Assembly: GCA_013398275.1 (NCBI GenBank)
Contig: VZSE01006238.1
Location: 124,001-188,000 of the forward strand
Direction: 5' to 3'
From: Promerops cafer
Lineage: Eukaryota; Chordata; Aves; Passeriformes; Nectariniidae
DNA: 64,000 nt
The position numbers and the translations under genes were made by a program. Positions 11,293-26,200 of the stretch are shown piece after piece (the stretch's first letter is position 1; each line of letters begins with the position of its first letter). Under the pieces are notes generated by a model. The model had not been told where the DNA came from. It did not search any database and was given only the letters and a program-made list of their open reading frames with translations.

Positions 11293-14200
11293 CTGGAGAA
11301 GGAAAAAGCAAACACACAAACCACTGTCAGGGTTCTGGCATAAACAGCTGCAACTGAAGCTTTCTTAACTATTAATGACTGTTGGTGCTTGGAGGAACCT
11401 AAGTTATGCCTTGGGAATTTTCTGTTCCTTTGAACAGAACCTTCCTTGCCTTACAATTATTTGTGAGTCTGAAGCAGCATGGAACAGACTCTGCCCATGT
11501 TTAGCAACTTCCCACCACTTGTGTCCACATAGCAACAAACCTTCCTTGCCCCTCATCCATTTAGGCCATCTATTAGGTTTTGAGGCAGAGGTAGATACTT
11601 TCTACCTCAGCTTCTACAGTGCCAGATGAGAACAAGGCCTTTTCCCTTCACTGCTCATTGCACACAAGTGTAGAAAACAAAAGTAACTTTCTCCTGACAC
11701 TTTAAATCTTATAATCCAGACTTACCATCACTGGAAACATCTGCAGTGGTTCTCCATCTTGATCATAGACATACTCTCCTAGAAGCTTGCCTTCCTCTTG
11801 ATACTCATCATCCAGACCCTGTAACAACAGGATAAAAGATTTTTGCTTCCATCAATTTTCCAATCAAACCCAAACTAGAAGCATGCCTATGTAGACCTTC
11901 AAGTGCTGTCTGTTGATACTCTACCAAGCCAGGATCAGAATGTTTCCCATGAAATTTAAAGTTCAAGCACAGCTCTGTATTCCAGTTTCCTGCCCTGTAA
12001 ATAGTTGTGCTGTTTATGTGTTTTCATGGTCAAGCCCTTTAATTTTCATGGCTAAAGCCACATCACAGTGTACAATATAAACTGCTCAGGACAAACAGTG
12101 ATAGAACATCAAGGCTGAAGTCAAGATTCAGAAGCTTGCAGGTGACTATTTAAGCATTTAGAAAAGCCAGACAAAAAGTTCTCAGATATCATAATTGCTC
12201 TCTGATATACCCTGTGGTCAGTTCTATTCCAAAATCCTGCCTAGACAAGTGTGGTGCTGGGTAAAATGAATTTAAAAAATTATTTAAGGCACATCACAGA
12301 TAAGGTGCAGAGATAAAATGGGAGGGATAGTGGGTGGAGAGAGGAAGAATGGGAGGGAGAACGAAACAATAAAGTGTTTGAAAGAACTGGATCAAATAAA
12401 AAAAACATTATATCCCTCCAGAAGTCTTTACTACTGTATAGAGCAAGAGTAAAGAAATAACTCACTCAAAATTAGTTGCAACACTTCTTATTCATAATCC
12501 CAAAGCTCATAAATAAAAGTGATTTTTAGGAGCAATGAGTGAAACAGTTTATCATCTTCTTAGCCGTCCTCCCTCCAGTTACTATTTTCCAAGGTATGTA
12601 ACACAAATATTCTGTGTACAAACATCAACTTAAATTCACAGACAGACTTACATATACTGAAAAATTCCTAGGAGCACTGGTGATATTTCCTGTTGGTGAA
12701 AGAGTTTTTGGTATGTGTTCCAATGTAAAGGCAGTTGGATAGATCTTCATGGAAAGTCTCACCACAAGATAGCCCTGTGATCCTTTGAAAGCCCAGCAGT
12801 TTCCTGGATACATGTCCGGCTGCACAGAAGGAAGGTGGAGAGAACAAGATGGGACACAAGAATAAAAACAAGGTTACAGTGTTTTCTAGTTTATTTTTAT
12901 TGTAATAAAGAGTTGTAATGAATTCTGAGTTCTTAGGGACAGTCCTGAACAGTAAGGGGCAGAAGCAATCTCCCTGGGGGAACTCTTCAGGAAGACACCA
13001 CACCCCCCTGAGCTACCAGTGGTGTTTTGAAGACCTGCCCTGAGATTTGCTCTCAACAGGAACCCTCCCAGCTCTCACACTTTGCACAAGTCCAGTGCAC
13101 CACCCAAGCTTCCCGTGACCCTCAATTTTGCTAGAGTAGGACTTAAGCTGTGTCCAGGGACTGCCAGCAGAATCCCACTCTTGGGAACATAGCTCCAAGT
13201 ACCTGTGCCCCCAATATATTACAGAGATACACCCAGCACCCAAAGAGCCATCCAAACCACTCAACACAGGATAACATTGCTGCATTTGTTTACTTGGCCT
13301 TTAATTACCTGAATCACCACTCTGGGAGACTGAGAGAAGTACCACAGAGGAATTCCAAAGAGGCTAATTAATGCAGTCTTGGTCTCATAGGTTTCAGAAC
13401 AGCGAGTACTTAGAATGCTGCCACCTCAAAAAAGATAGATCAAGTTAGCAGAAATAAAAGTCTTCAAGAAGGAATGAGTAATTAAGGCAGAGATTTATAT
13501 AAAGCTTAATGAATACCAGATTAAAGAGATTGTCAAGATCTAATCATTTTCTGTGGATACAATGCTTCTACCACATACCATGTTATTTTAAGAACAGGTT
13601 AAAGGTTTTTCATTTCTTTCTTATCCAGTTGTAGACATATAGAGAACTATTCATGTCCATACACACCTAGGCTGATGTACAGGCCTGTAAACACCATCAC
13701 AGATTGCAACACACAAAAACGCTCTGCTAAGCTTTACTCTTCATTTTAATATTTCTAGTAAATACTACTAAAAGCATGAATAGTAAAAGTGGTGTTTCCT
13801 CTGCTATTTACCTCCAGATTCCAAGGCGAAATCCACCATCCCAGTCTTGTCTTGAGAGTAGAGTTTCAGTGCATTATTTACAATAATCTGTGCTTGCTAG
13901 AGGTATACACGTACAAGAGAATGGAAAGAAATATTTCAATAAGATCAAGTGATAAAATAATTGATATTTACGTATCTGTGAAGTTGCAAGCATTTTTTGG
14001 AGGTGCTGCACTTTATCACAAGTCTTTGAAAGCCTCTGTCAAGACAGAGGCCACTTTTAATGCAGGTTGTCTGTCTTAAAATACAAGTTGATACTGCATC
14101 TTGACTGCTTTATTTTTGTTTTTTTTTTAATTGCATTCCTTCTTTCCAAGGCCCTGAGCTGCATTTCTTTGGTATACTTGTTTCTTATGAATTCAATTTT

Positions 14201-17200
14201 CAAGACAGCACTTTAAAAAAACGCAAGTGTTCACAATAGGCAACAATTAATGCTGCAAGAATACACTCAATAAAGCATTTTGTCAGTTCTCCTCATTTCA
14301 ACTGATGGTCTTGACATCACCTAAAATCATTAACATTTATGTTGACAGTCATGCTACACAAGATGCCCATGAAAGAACTCTTTCCAGTTTTAGTTGAACT
14401 TTTGAGACCTTAAAACTCACTCACCGCTTCTGTGATTCCAGAAATCCCTGCATTAGTCACAGCATTTGTAACTACTTCAGATGTTACTTTTTGGTTTGTT
14501 ACAGACATATGGAGAGTAATATTTTTGAGGATCTGCAACTCAAGATCCCGCAGCAAAGTCTGTAGATCACTTTTGCTCACAAAATTGGAGGTAAGCCACT
14601 GGAGAAGTGATTCAGGAAAGTCTTCTTGTTGATCACCAAAAAGCATTAGCTTGACAGATTCTTTGACCTGGGCATCTACCTAGTAGAAGCCATTAATAAT
14701 TATAATTATTAGTTTTTATGAATATATATATATATAAATATACAACAGACAGATAACTAGACCATTATCACAAGTCATTATTTAAGTAAAAGTTGATAAT
14801 CCCACCTCAATATTGTTGTATTTTGTTGGCTACATTCCAGTCAGACCTTTTAAAAGGCTTCAAAAGAACTTAGGCAGGATTTTTTAGAAATAACTCTCAG
14901 ATAACAAACTTAACTTGCTTTTACATGAGTTTCTTTTCCATATTTCCATGGGTTAGCAAAATACATCAACAAAGTACTGTACAGAGAAGTGCTACTACGT
15001 CCTAACTTACACACAAACCCCTGCCATTGTAGAAAACAAGCAATAAACTCCTCTCTAGTAAAAGTGTTATGCACTGATGGAAAAATTCCCAGTAACCCTA
15101 CATACAACACTGTTGTTCTTTAAGACTAATACTACCCCCATATTACTGATTGCAGTGCATTTCAAAGTTAGTGAACAAAACCAAGTAATATCAAATTTTA
15201 CTGGGACAGTTAGAGAAGTTGCAGAACCTACTTTTTCATGAATGACATCCATTTTCTCACAACTCGTCTTCACACCTTCCCCAGACAACAGCTCCGATTT
15301 CATATTAGCCAGCTCTAGTTCTAGCTTTTTAATTTTGGACATCAGCAGACTGTATTGATCATCATCTCTGACAGAAACAAGGAGTCAATCATTAGGAAAG
15401 AGTAGTTGGAATCATTCCATCAAATTCCAAAGGTGAGAATATACTTGTCTAATACAAAGTATTCTCCTAGTTCAGCTGTTGTCACAATACACACAGTGAA
15501 CTTGCAGTTGTAACATATTGTTACTTAAGGCATACTTAGAATTAATATATTCAAAGCAAAGTATTTTGAAGTAATGGAAAAATCCAGCAGTGATGACTTC
15601 AGATTATCACCAGGCTGACAAGTTAATAACTCAAACATTTACAGATTTGTGGGAATTTAAGGGCTTCTAGCAAGCCAATCAAACTTTGTGCGAGTTTGCC
15701 ACTGGTTAGGGTGAATCTCATGCTACCACACTCAAACCAGAGTAACTCCAGAGGCAGTGCTGAGTTACAAATAGCAACTCATATATGACCAATATAGACC
15801 AGTGTCCAGCAAATGCTATGGAAAAAGGTCTCATCCATCATTCTAAAGCCATTTTACATTTAATTCTAATTAAAAAGTTAAAAAACAAGAGAAAAAATTT
15901 AGAATTGATACAGTTCAATAATTCAAATATAAAGCCCATCAAAAGCAGTTACTGTATATTTCACTAAGTGGTCTGAAGGAAAACTAATGCATTTAAAAGA
16001 GGATGAGAAGTCCCTCATTCTCCTATATGATATAAATAGTTTTCCCTAATGAAAGTGTAGTTATAGGGTTGTCCCTACACTGGAGGAGGGTCCTGTGCTG
16101 ATGTTCAGCACCACAGCTGAAACCCAGTACAAGACAGAAGTGCTCTTGCTGACAATACAACCTTCCAGGGTCAGTTAATGGATGCAAGATAAGGATCACT
16201 GTCAGCTGGCATCAGGAATGAAAAAGCAAAATACATTTGATAAGTGCTTATACCTCACTGATTTTGATTTGGCTAGGTCGAACTCCTTCTGGATGTCCTA
16301 AAAAATACAAAAGTTAAGTTTGAACATATACGAAGAAATTCAGGTGACAGAAAGAAGATAAAGAACGTTATATGAAAATAAGTTTTAGCACCACCTGTAC
16401 AGGACTGTGCTCACAATTATGTTTGTGCCTCTGTATAACAAGGCTTCATTCCAAACAGACCCTGCCTCAATGGTCAAGGAAATAATTTTTATACTTTGGA
16501 AAGAAACTCTCTCCAAGAAGGAGGAGCAAAAACACAAACAAGTTTTGAGACTTAGGGAACTGTAATAGCCAGAGTAAAGGAAACTGCTGTTTGGAAGAGC
16601 AAATAAAAAAACTCAGTAAGTTTTATCAGCAGGTTACAATTAGAACAAGTCAGCAAAGCTCACTGTCAATACCTTGGATTCAGCTGAGAGCTTTCTAAGA
16701 AGGTCTTCCAGCGTCTGGATGCGCAACTCGTGCTCTTTATGTAAAGCCAGGAACTCAGTCTTAAAAAACAGGGAAGAAAAAGGGGGTGTATTTTCTTTTG
16801 GAGTACAAATACCATAATTGCTATTTTCTGCAAAGTGCACTTTTCGTTCCATTCTGTGAATGTTTAAGTGATTTATCCTGCAGGTAGTGTGAGAAATTAC
16901 AGAATCTGTAATACATACAGAAGTCTGATTTAGCTGTAGTAGAGATTATATACAGGAAGTTTACCACAAAATCTCTGCTTTGTCACTACTCCTTCCTATA
17001 GTCTTCTTTATCTGTATAGAAACAGGATAAATCCAGCAGCTTTTCAGCAATGTAGGAATCTACTTTGGGCCACCTGCCTGGAATTAATCCTTTGTCAGCA
17101 ATAACAAAGGAGGAACAAATGCCCACAACTTCTCCCTGGCCCTTACTACCTATTGGTTATTTCTACAGCAGAAAAAGAATCCTCCAGTCAAATTGCTCAC

Positions 17201-20200
17201 AATCTGCATTAATAGAACAGGACACTTCAATCAGTATCAGGAAACATCAAAAACTGTCTTACCTTTTCCTCCAATTTCATATCTTTAAGATATTGACCCA
17301 TCACGTTTTTTATTAAATTCAGTGTTTCACTTCTGTCACTCATCATGGCAACCTGATCTTGAAGATTCTGGAGTAGGCTCATCACTTTGTTATATTCTTT
17401 GTTTTGGTCATGGCATCTGTCAGACATGAAGGCCATTTGCTTCTCCAGCTCACTTATACGACCAGAGTCAAAGATATTTATGGTATCCTAAAGTATAAAG
17501 ATAATGCTTTAATATGTAAAAATCAACTTATCTACATTACTCTTGTGCAACAAGTAGTTATTGCAAAATATTGAAGACATGGGAATTAAGAGGTCATAAA
17601 ACACATGCAAGTTCTTCCTTAGACTGTTCTCCCTTACCTTTGGAGGTTGCACAAAATGAAAAGAATCATCTTGTGGTTCAGGAACATGAACAGAATCATC
17701 TGTTCTCTGTATTCTGCCAATACTTGTCCAGTTCAATGGAGGTAATAATGAAATGAAGCCACTAAGCCCCCAGAACCACAAACCTAAAAAACAGGAACAA
17801 CAAAAAGCAACATGTGTTCAAAAGAATTCTCCCTTCTGACAGCTTATATCTACAAATGGTCTTTTTAAGGACACAGCTACCTGCACTTTGCAGGGCAGGT
17901 GCCACACAATGGACACTGCTCCAGTCAAGCAAAAATCACCATGAGTCAGCTTTAAAATTTTTAAATCAAGCACTCAAGAGTATTACTGAACATCTATCAG
18001 TCCCACTCACACAGTTGAGAGGCAGGTAATTTGCACTTACATATGTCATGGTACAAGCTTAAACTCATACTACCACTTCCAAGGCACCTTGGTCACCTTT
18101 GCTGATTAAGACAGGCCACATTTTCTGAAGGCAGATGTAAATGCTTTTTATCTCCATGGAAAATATGTTGCATTATACACTTACTACATATCACACTGCA
18201 TAAGAGCTAATAAAAGTTGGAAGAAACTTAGGCTTCTGTGGAAGTAAAATAGCATTTCACAAGATTACACTTATTTTTGCAATATCTTAGTGGGAAGTAG
18301 CACAATTTCCTACACAGGGTAAATTCTTTCCTTGTTCACCCTTATACAGACAACTTTGAATCCCCATTTTAAGTTTCCAAGCAGCTTCATCTTCTCCACA
18401 AAATAGCTGCAAGTTTTTAAGACTCACAAAGACATGAAACTGCTTTTCAGAAATGGTTCAGCACTTCTGGTAAGTACTTCAATTTGTTTCATTTCAAAGC
18501 TGACAGCTGGCTGGAACACTGTCTACTAACCACTCTAAAGTCAGCAGTACCTTAAGCAACTAAAGCAGGGTCTAGAGCAAAAGAAACACTTTGGATGAGT
18601 TGGTAAAAAACTAACCACACTTCTATGGAAACTGACAAAACAATCAGTACCCAGCCTACTCTTTCATTGCTACTCCTATGAAGGGAGATAAAGAAAAAAG
18701 GACTTCAGTGCCTTTACTTACTCAGTCACTCTTTCTAAAGAGCTCTATGCAACTAAATCAAGGATATTGCTTTCATGACAAGGGGAAAGCTTGCTGACTT
18801 GTCAGTACCCTGGAAGCCTGAATTACTGCCCCGTTCACAAACAAACTTGCTCTTTTTCAGTTCTGCACCTTCTTCTTAAATCAACTCAAAATGCTGTTTT
18901 GGAGACCCCGTAGTATACACACTGATTTGTACTATAAGTGAACAATTGACATACCTAGTAGAAACAGGAGTGGGATAAGAAACAGTAACCACCTGTAGTT
19001 CTTTGGAAGGCATCTAGAGAAGGAGAGGAAAGTTACAAGAAAGAACACATTTACCATAATTAATCGATTTACATTATAACTGGGTAAATAACTTGCTCAC
19101 AAAACAATTATTTCAAAGGATACACACCTTCTTACAAGAAACACCTTGAGCAAAGACATCAGAGTAACAAGTTGATACCACCCAGTTCTAAGCAACCTGA
19201 ACATGCCAGAAGCTGCCCTCCCTAGAAGACAAAAGGTGGGAGTGTGAAATGTAATTACTGCAGCACATGTTCAAAGAAACCAAGCAGAGGGACATGCAGC
19301 TGTGGCCAACAATGCTTTGCAGAGTGGAGAAATGCATGAATAAGGCAATGCATGCAGCTTATTGACATCTAGACATCACTAGTATGACAGCATTGTAACA
19401 TCAGCCACTCAACAAGGTCAACAGCCATGCAAAGAGATGAAGTGCTCAGTTGTTATGCTGGAAATTCAGTATTAATGTCTGAACACAAGTTATCACACAC
19501 TGGAGACCTCAGTACGCTCCAGGAAACGCACAGATTAGCAGCAGCAGTTTTCAGTAAGAGGAATACCAAAACAGCGAGTGACTGCCAAACCAAACACCCC
19601 ATAATTCCTGACACCCCATATTCAGTGCTATTCACACACCCATTCCCCCATGAAACAGTCTGGTTAGTCTCCTGTAATGCCTGTGAACAGAAACACACCC
19701 TCTCATTAAGTGTATTTTGGTCCATAAAGTAGCACATGCATTGCAAGACAAAAGCTACAGCACAAGCACAGCTGAGTTAGTGTGAACCCCTGCAGCCCCC
19801 TAACTTGCCAAAAGGAACAGGCAATGCACACACACACATGGATTAGAATAGTAACCTGGAGAAAGAATGGCCAGCCAAAGTAGAGACAACACCTTCTGGG
19901 ACACAAGCCATCCCGTGGCTCCCGCTGTTCGCAACACGTGAAGCATAAAGTAACCTGGATTATAACAAATTAACTCCATGTAGTAACACACACAAGGGAG
20001 CCCAAGGTTCTCTTCAGTACATGCAGTAAAACAGACTCTGTCCCCTGCCCATCACATGTTCTGCAGAATTTTAAACTGTACCTTTCAGTAATCTCAAACT
20101 TGGTTCTTCACTACTTTAAAGCAAAGCAAGCCACAAATAAATATGAAGTCAAGTAAAACCAAGGCAGTTTAGAAACTGAATACTCATGGACAGAGATAAA

Positions 20201-23200
20201 CAGACTGAACACCACCTCTGCAGTTATAATATCACTTTTCCAAAATCAAAGTTTACATTTTGTAACATGTTTATCTAACAATGCCATGCAAAGTGTAGCA
20301 GAGAATAGCAAGAGTACTACCACAAAAACAAGCTTTAAGCACATCATTACTTTAAAATACTCTTATTTGTTCAAAATTATACATCAAGTTCATAATCTAG
20401 GTTACTGTGCAGAAGCAAGAACAATTAAAATTTTAAAATTCCAGTGATTTCTAAGAAATATTGATAAATAATAGAAAGTATTCCCACTTAAAAGTTACAA
20501 GCAGTAAATTTGCATTAAGCTGAGTGTTCCCAAGGATGTTCAGTAGGACAGTTTTGTGTCTCTTAAAGAGAGCAAAACTACCACCACCAACCCCCCCATC
20601 CAATGCACTGTAATAAAATGCTGTAACTTAAAGCCTGCTGAGGCCAACAAATACTATGTCCAAGACTAGGACCAATCTTTCTACAGAACAAACTACACCA
20701 TGTATGTTTAGAAAATAATCCTACATTTTTAGATTAGCAGATATGTCTGGGTTAATCTGAGGGATTATAGATATACCAACCCAACGTTTTGCAAATCATT
20801 TAGGTGACTGAAGTGTCTCAAATCATTTTCCTTTGCTGAATAAAGAGCACTCAACAGATCCTTGATGCCTCTGTCATTCAAGCTAGGGAACGCTCATCTC
20901 ACAGGGTAGATTCTATCCCTATATAAGATTCCTGTAAAAATTGACTACCACTAGAACAAAAATAAAATGTTAAAACCCCTTTATTCAAATAATCTGGATA
21001 CCAGTATCTCATACCTTGCTTTCATTTAAAGTCAGCTTTTGAACCTAGCAAGTGTACAGACCTCCCCAAAGTGCAATAAATTAACAGTCTGACTTGTTCC
21101 TTCTAACATACGAGGTGCACATTACCCTACACCTTGTTTTCACTAATAGGTAAGCAGCCTGCCAAGCTTGTACAAGAGCAAGAATTCAGACAGAAGAGGT
21201 GTTAAGGAAGTTAGTTATCTAGGCACTTTACATTTTTACCCTACTTTGATAGATGAAGGAAGGAAAAAAACCCCCAAACACAAAACATGTGTGATTAACA
21301 TAGTGAGATTGCAATGCAAAATAAAAGCAAACAAAAATGTCCAAGTCAACCTGCAGAAGAAAAGGTGTGCCAAATGGTCCTTGCTACCCTTTTAGCCCAT
21401 GAGGACTGCATGTGGTCTGTGGTGTATATTTCAAGATGTTTCTTCCCTTTACAGTCATCACCTGTTGGTTGTGGTAACAGTTGATTAATAGGATAAAGCC
21501 AGGATCAAGTCAAGATCTGTTACAAGATAACTTGAACAAGTCTATCTCACATCATCAGTTATCAACCCCAAAACTGCTAAGTAAACTTCAGGGGAAGGAA
21601 ACTTGTTGGGGGGAAACACTACAGTACACCAGGGGATCACCATCCCCCCCACATGGAAGTTGCAAACCAAATATTTACTTTGTAGCTTCCACAGTGTCAG
21701 GAGCTGACTGATACTACTATTACAGCAACAATACAGCTCTGGTAGAGAGCCCAGGACTGAGACATCAATCACTACACTTACATATTGATTCCTCATTCAC
21801 ACCAAGATGACGATCTTCTCTGTAGAACTCCTTTACATTCATGCTTCCACAGTAGTCTGAGTGAGCTGCAACACATCCAAAAAGCACACATGGATTCTAA
21901 TTCTCAAGTTCAAAGCCTTTCATAGACACAGATTTTAGCTGAACTGGCTTGGTTCACTATTACAGTCAGATTAATTCAAAGGACACCTGAAAAATGATTG
22001 AGGAAGAAGCCTACTCTGTGTAATCTTGTTCTTTAAATATCAGGAGGCCTCTAAGTTCAAAAAAATCATTCTGCTTCTTTTCAGATAGCAAAGTTTGTAA
22101 AAAAAAAACCAAACAAACAACCCAACCAACCCTCATCAAATAAGTCTCTGTTCCCAACATTCCATCCAACAGGTCAGCCATTCATTACATATTTGTGTTG
22201 ATTTTAACAAACTTGTTACAAGAAGAAGAAAGCATTAGCAATATTAAGGCTCTGAGCAAAGAGAAGGAGGAGAGCAAAGTTCTACTCACATGCAAAAATC
22301 AGTTACCTTCTGCCTATGGCAATTTAACTTCATTTGTAGAGCAGGTATTATAGAAGAGAAAGCACCAAAGAAGAAATGAATGTTTTCAGGGAAAACAAGA
22401 TGTGCTCTAAAGTAGTGCAGAGTGATGACAGCAGTTTGAGTTTTGCAAAAGAGATCTAAATGAGCTTTAAGTGCACAGCAGGTTTAAGGGTGATAAGAAA
22501 GACCTAAAGACATTGAAAAATTAGAATTTGACACTATCACCACAGTTTTTAAAAATCAACTTAAGTTTCTCAATTCAAAAATTACTCTCTACCACTTTCT
22601 AGTAAAATCAACATGTGGATCTCATATAAAGGAATCTTGATACTTTCAAAACAGAGGAAGGTATGAAAAGTGTAGCACAAGTGAGGTAATAATAAAAACT
22701 GAGAAAGACAGGAGCCAGCCAAAAGACTACAGAAGAAGAACACCATAGTGCCAAAGATGAAGTTCATAAGAAAAAAACCCAATACACACACACTGTTTGC
22801 AGACCAAGGAAGACAACTGAAAAGGTACCTTTATATTCATAACCCAGCTTCAGCAAAACCATTTGAAATAGTTGCACTAATAGTGATGCAAAAGATGCTG
22901 CAGTATTTTTGACCAATCGTAGAATCTTACTCATGTAGAAATATGTTCCTCCTATTGAGAAAAACAGTGTGAATACAAATTATTCATCCACAGAAATATG
23001 TACTTCTGTTCTCTGGTCACCATTAGCTTGCACAAGAGTGAGGACGAAGCAGGGAAAGCCTTTGTTTATCCAAGAGCACGAAACTTCAGAAAGTGTGGTT
23101 TGAAAAGTCTGGGTGTATTAGATATTGCATGAAAGCTTTTGTAAGAACTACACACCCTGGGTAATGACTGCAAGACAAAATGTCTAACTTCAGCAAGAAC

Positions 23201-26200
23201 AGCTTTGCTTAGTGAGAATGCAGAACTCTGAAGAGCAATGAACTCCTTGCTTATGGAACTCAGGATTTCTCACTGATGCGAACTGCTGATCCTGATTTTG
23301 GGGTCACAGTTCCAAAGAGACACTACAGTGGTATTCTGGATTTGAAGGAGTGAGGACTGATCACCATCTTCCCTGCTGTTACATCAGAGGAAATTCCCAC
23401 AGTGGTCTGCCTGAAGTGCTAGAGACACACCCTTCTCCAGAGCCACAGGAACAAAGCCAAAATCCACCACTGCCACTGTCCTAGACTTGGCCACATCCTA
23501 AAATACCATGACTGTGTGCCTTTCCCCACTCAACCTCTAGATTAAAGTTCAAAGGAATGTACAAAGATGAGGAAAATTCTCTCCTGTGAATACAAACTCG
23601 GGAGTACAGAAAGAGTTTTCATGCAGTGCCACTTTAAGTAGTTGACTGTTCAAGTCAGAACAATTCCACCCTGTGCTACACACTAACTAAAAAGAAATAC
23701 TTAAGTATTTGAAGTACCATCATATAGCTCAAACAAACAAATTTCTTTTTCTTGTACTGAAAACAAACTTCATTCAAGACTAACAAACCTACAAAATTCC
23801 AAAACTGGCTCCTTTCTAATTCAAGGTCATTAAAGAAACAAATCCTTTGTGGTAACTGAGGACTACCAGTAATCAAGAAACTCCAGGTGCAAGAGGCAGG
23901 CAGACACAGGCAAGACAATGAGGAAAACAATCCACTGAATGGAGATTGTCTTGGAAAGGCAGAATCTTATTTATACAGACTCAATTTTTCAAGCTTTTGG
24001 AATGTAGTCACTAGAGTGACTGTCTGGAATCAGTTTTTCCCTTTGGAGTTCAATTTTTCATGTAGTTGAGGTTTAGCTTTTAGAAACACTATAAAAAGCT
24101 GCAAGGTTAAGAGAGGAGAAAAGAAGGAAGCAGGAAGTAGAAAGCCCTCTCAGAGGTTCCCTTGACAGTACAAGCACTGCAAAGTAACAATTCTGCTCAA
24201 TCTTGAAAGTGCAAATCACATAAGGGATAAAAAATTCTAAATGAAAAAGCACCAGGAGTTTGTATCTGAAAACCATGACCAAGTATTTCACACGCAGAGC
24301 CACACAGATCTGATGTCAGATTAGGAGACTTACAATCTGTGCTAGCTGGCCAAATAATTTTATAACTGAAGACACCAGAGCACTTTAATTTTTTAATTGT
24401 TTGATCCCTGTAGCAGCACTGAAAATCTGTAGATTATTATATATTAGAATCTGACAAGTACATAAAATTTCAACTGAGACAGAAAAAGGTATTTCATAAA
24501 AGCTGATCTCTAGAATCCAGTTATTGGCAAGTTCATCAGGGTAGGACAGGTGCTTAAATAACACTATGTAGAAATGAAACACAAGAGAAAGTAACTTACT
24601 AGATGCATGTTTCTGGCTCCTGTCCCTAGTGTAGATCCTGGAGGATGGCACGTGGGAAGCTGAGTAGGCAGTGAGGACCTCCTTCCTCTCTGACAGCATG
24701 CTGCAGTCACTGCACGTGTAGCCGTTCAGCGTGGGCTGCAGCTCTGCTGCTGCTGCTATGGCCCCGTTCCCCTGCAGCAGCGTGGTGTCACTGCCTGGAA
24801 ACACAGAGCACAACACCCAGCACACCCATGTCAGCACTGGGCCTGGTCACAGAGAAATATGTGGAAGGAAAAGCAAAGTGTAGTTACCTTTGGGGTCACC
24901 TTCTTCGTCAAGGCCTGGAAACGAAAAAAAGAGAAATTGGTCCCAAATATAAGAAAGACCTGAACTGAATTACAATATCTGACATAAACTCAAGTTAGAA
25001 GTCCCACTAATTTTAAGACTTCAAAGAATGTGTCTTTATAGTTAGCATTTAACATATTTTGCAGCCCATCAGAGCAACATGTATCCAGACCTTACTGTAG
25101 TAGGGTAATATTTGTGAAAAATCATCCCACCACAGAAGGGGCAGACAAAGTAACACGAACACCAACTGCACCTTGATTGAGTTCCCACCAGACCTTAAAG
25201 CAGCTAACTACAAGCTTACAATGTTTCTGCTGCTTGGTAACTACTTTGATACTACCATATTTAAAATTCTGTTTTAAAAGCCAGGTATCTAAAACTTAGA
25301 ATGGGTTCTACCAAGATTGACACAGTTCTTCCCATTAGGACTCTGGGAAGGTCACAAGTATTCTGACTGGAAACAAAGAGTCTGAATTGGAAGATAAAAC
25401 AAATTGCTGATCTGGTTCTACACAGTACTTCACATAGACAATACTTTATGTAGACAACTCTCATATTTTCTCTTCATTGAGGAATAAAGGTTCCAGGAAA
25501 ATACATTTTTGTATAGTCAAAAAGCCAAACCAGCCAGCCACACACAAAAACCCTTTTGGGAAATCCTGAAATGCCACTAATTTGAAACTTTCACATTAAG
25601 GTATGTTAAGAAGAAACACATTTCTGCCTATAAACAAATAACAAAATGCTTTTCCTTTGGCTTTTCAAAAACAACTTACATGTTTACCATTCTTTAAATA
25701 CATAACTCAGTGTACATTTTGAAGAAAGCAATGACAGGAGATAATTATGGCATTGCATCACAAAAGTGTTTATGTTTGCTGGCATATTAACTTGACTGTG
25801 CAACTTCTTGACGTTAACCATGCCACTAAAGCAAATTTACACACTGGACCATGAATTTCCAGTGGGCATCTTAGCAAGTAGACCCCTACAGCAGAAATGC
25901 AAGTGCACACATGTTTGGGGATAGGATGGACAACAGCTGAGGCAAAGATCACAAATTTATACCCACCAAACCAAACAGTTTGCATGGTTTGATACAAGCA
26001 ATAGCAATTGCTGCCTACCCCAGAAATGATCCACTTCTGTCTGTTCTCGAATCAGAGACTCATCCAATATAGTGGATATCATTGATGTATCACTGGCATG
26101 GCTATTGAAACTGCTCTGGCTAAAAATAGATGAGCTGGACAGATTTTTCCTTGGCACATGTCTTCCACTGCCAGACTGCTTGTTCATACTTCTGCGTTGC

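Noticed and set aside
19800..19860. Short CA/GT repeat and extension of SUN1 exon 7 past its weak donor
   Set aside because: The extended reading (VCVHCLFLLAS) is encoded by the dinucleotide repeat and would break the phase match with the next exon.
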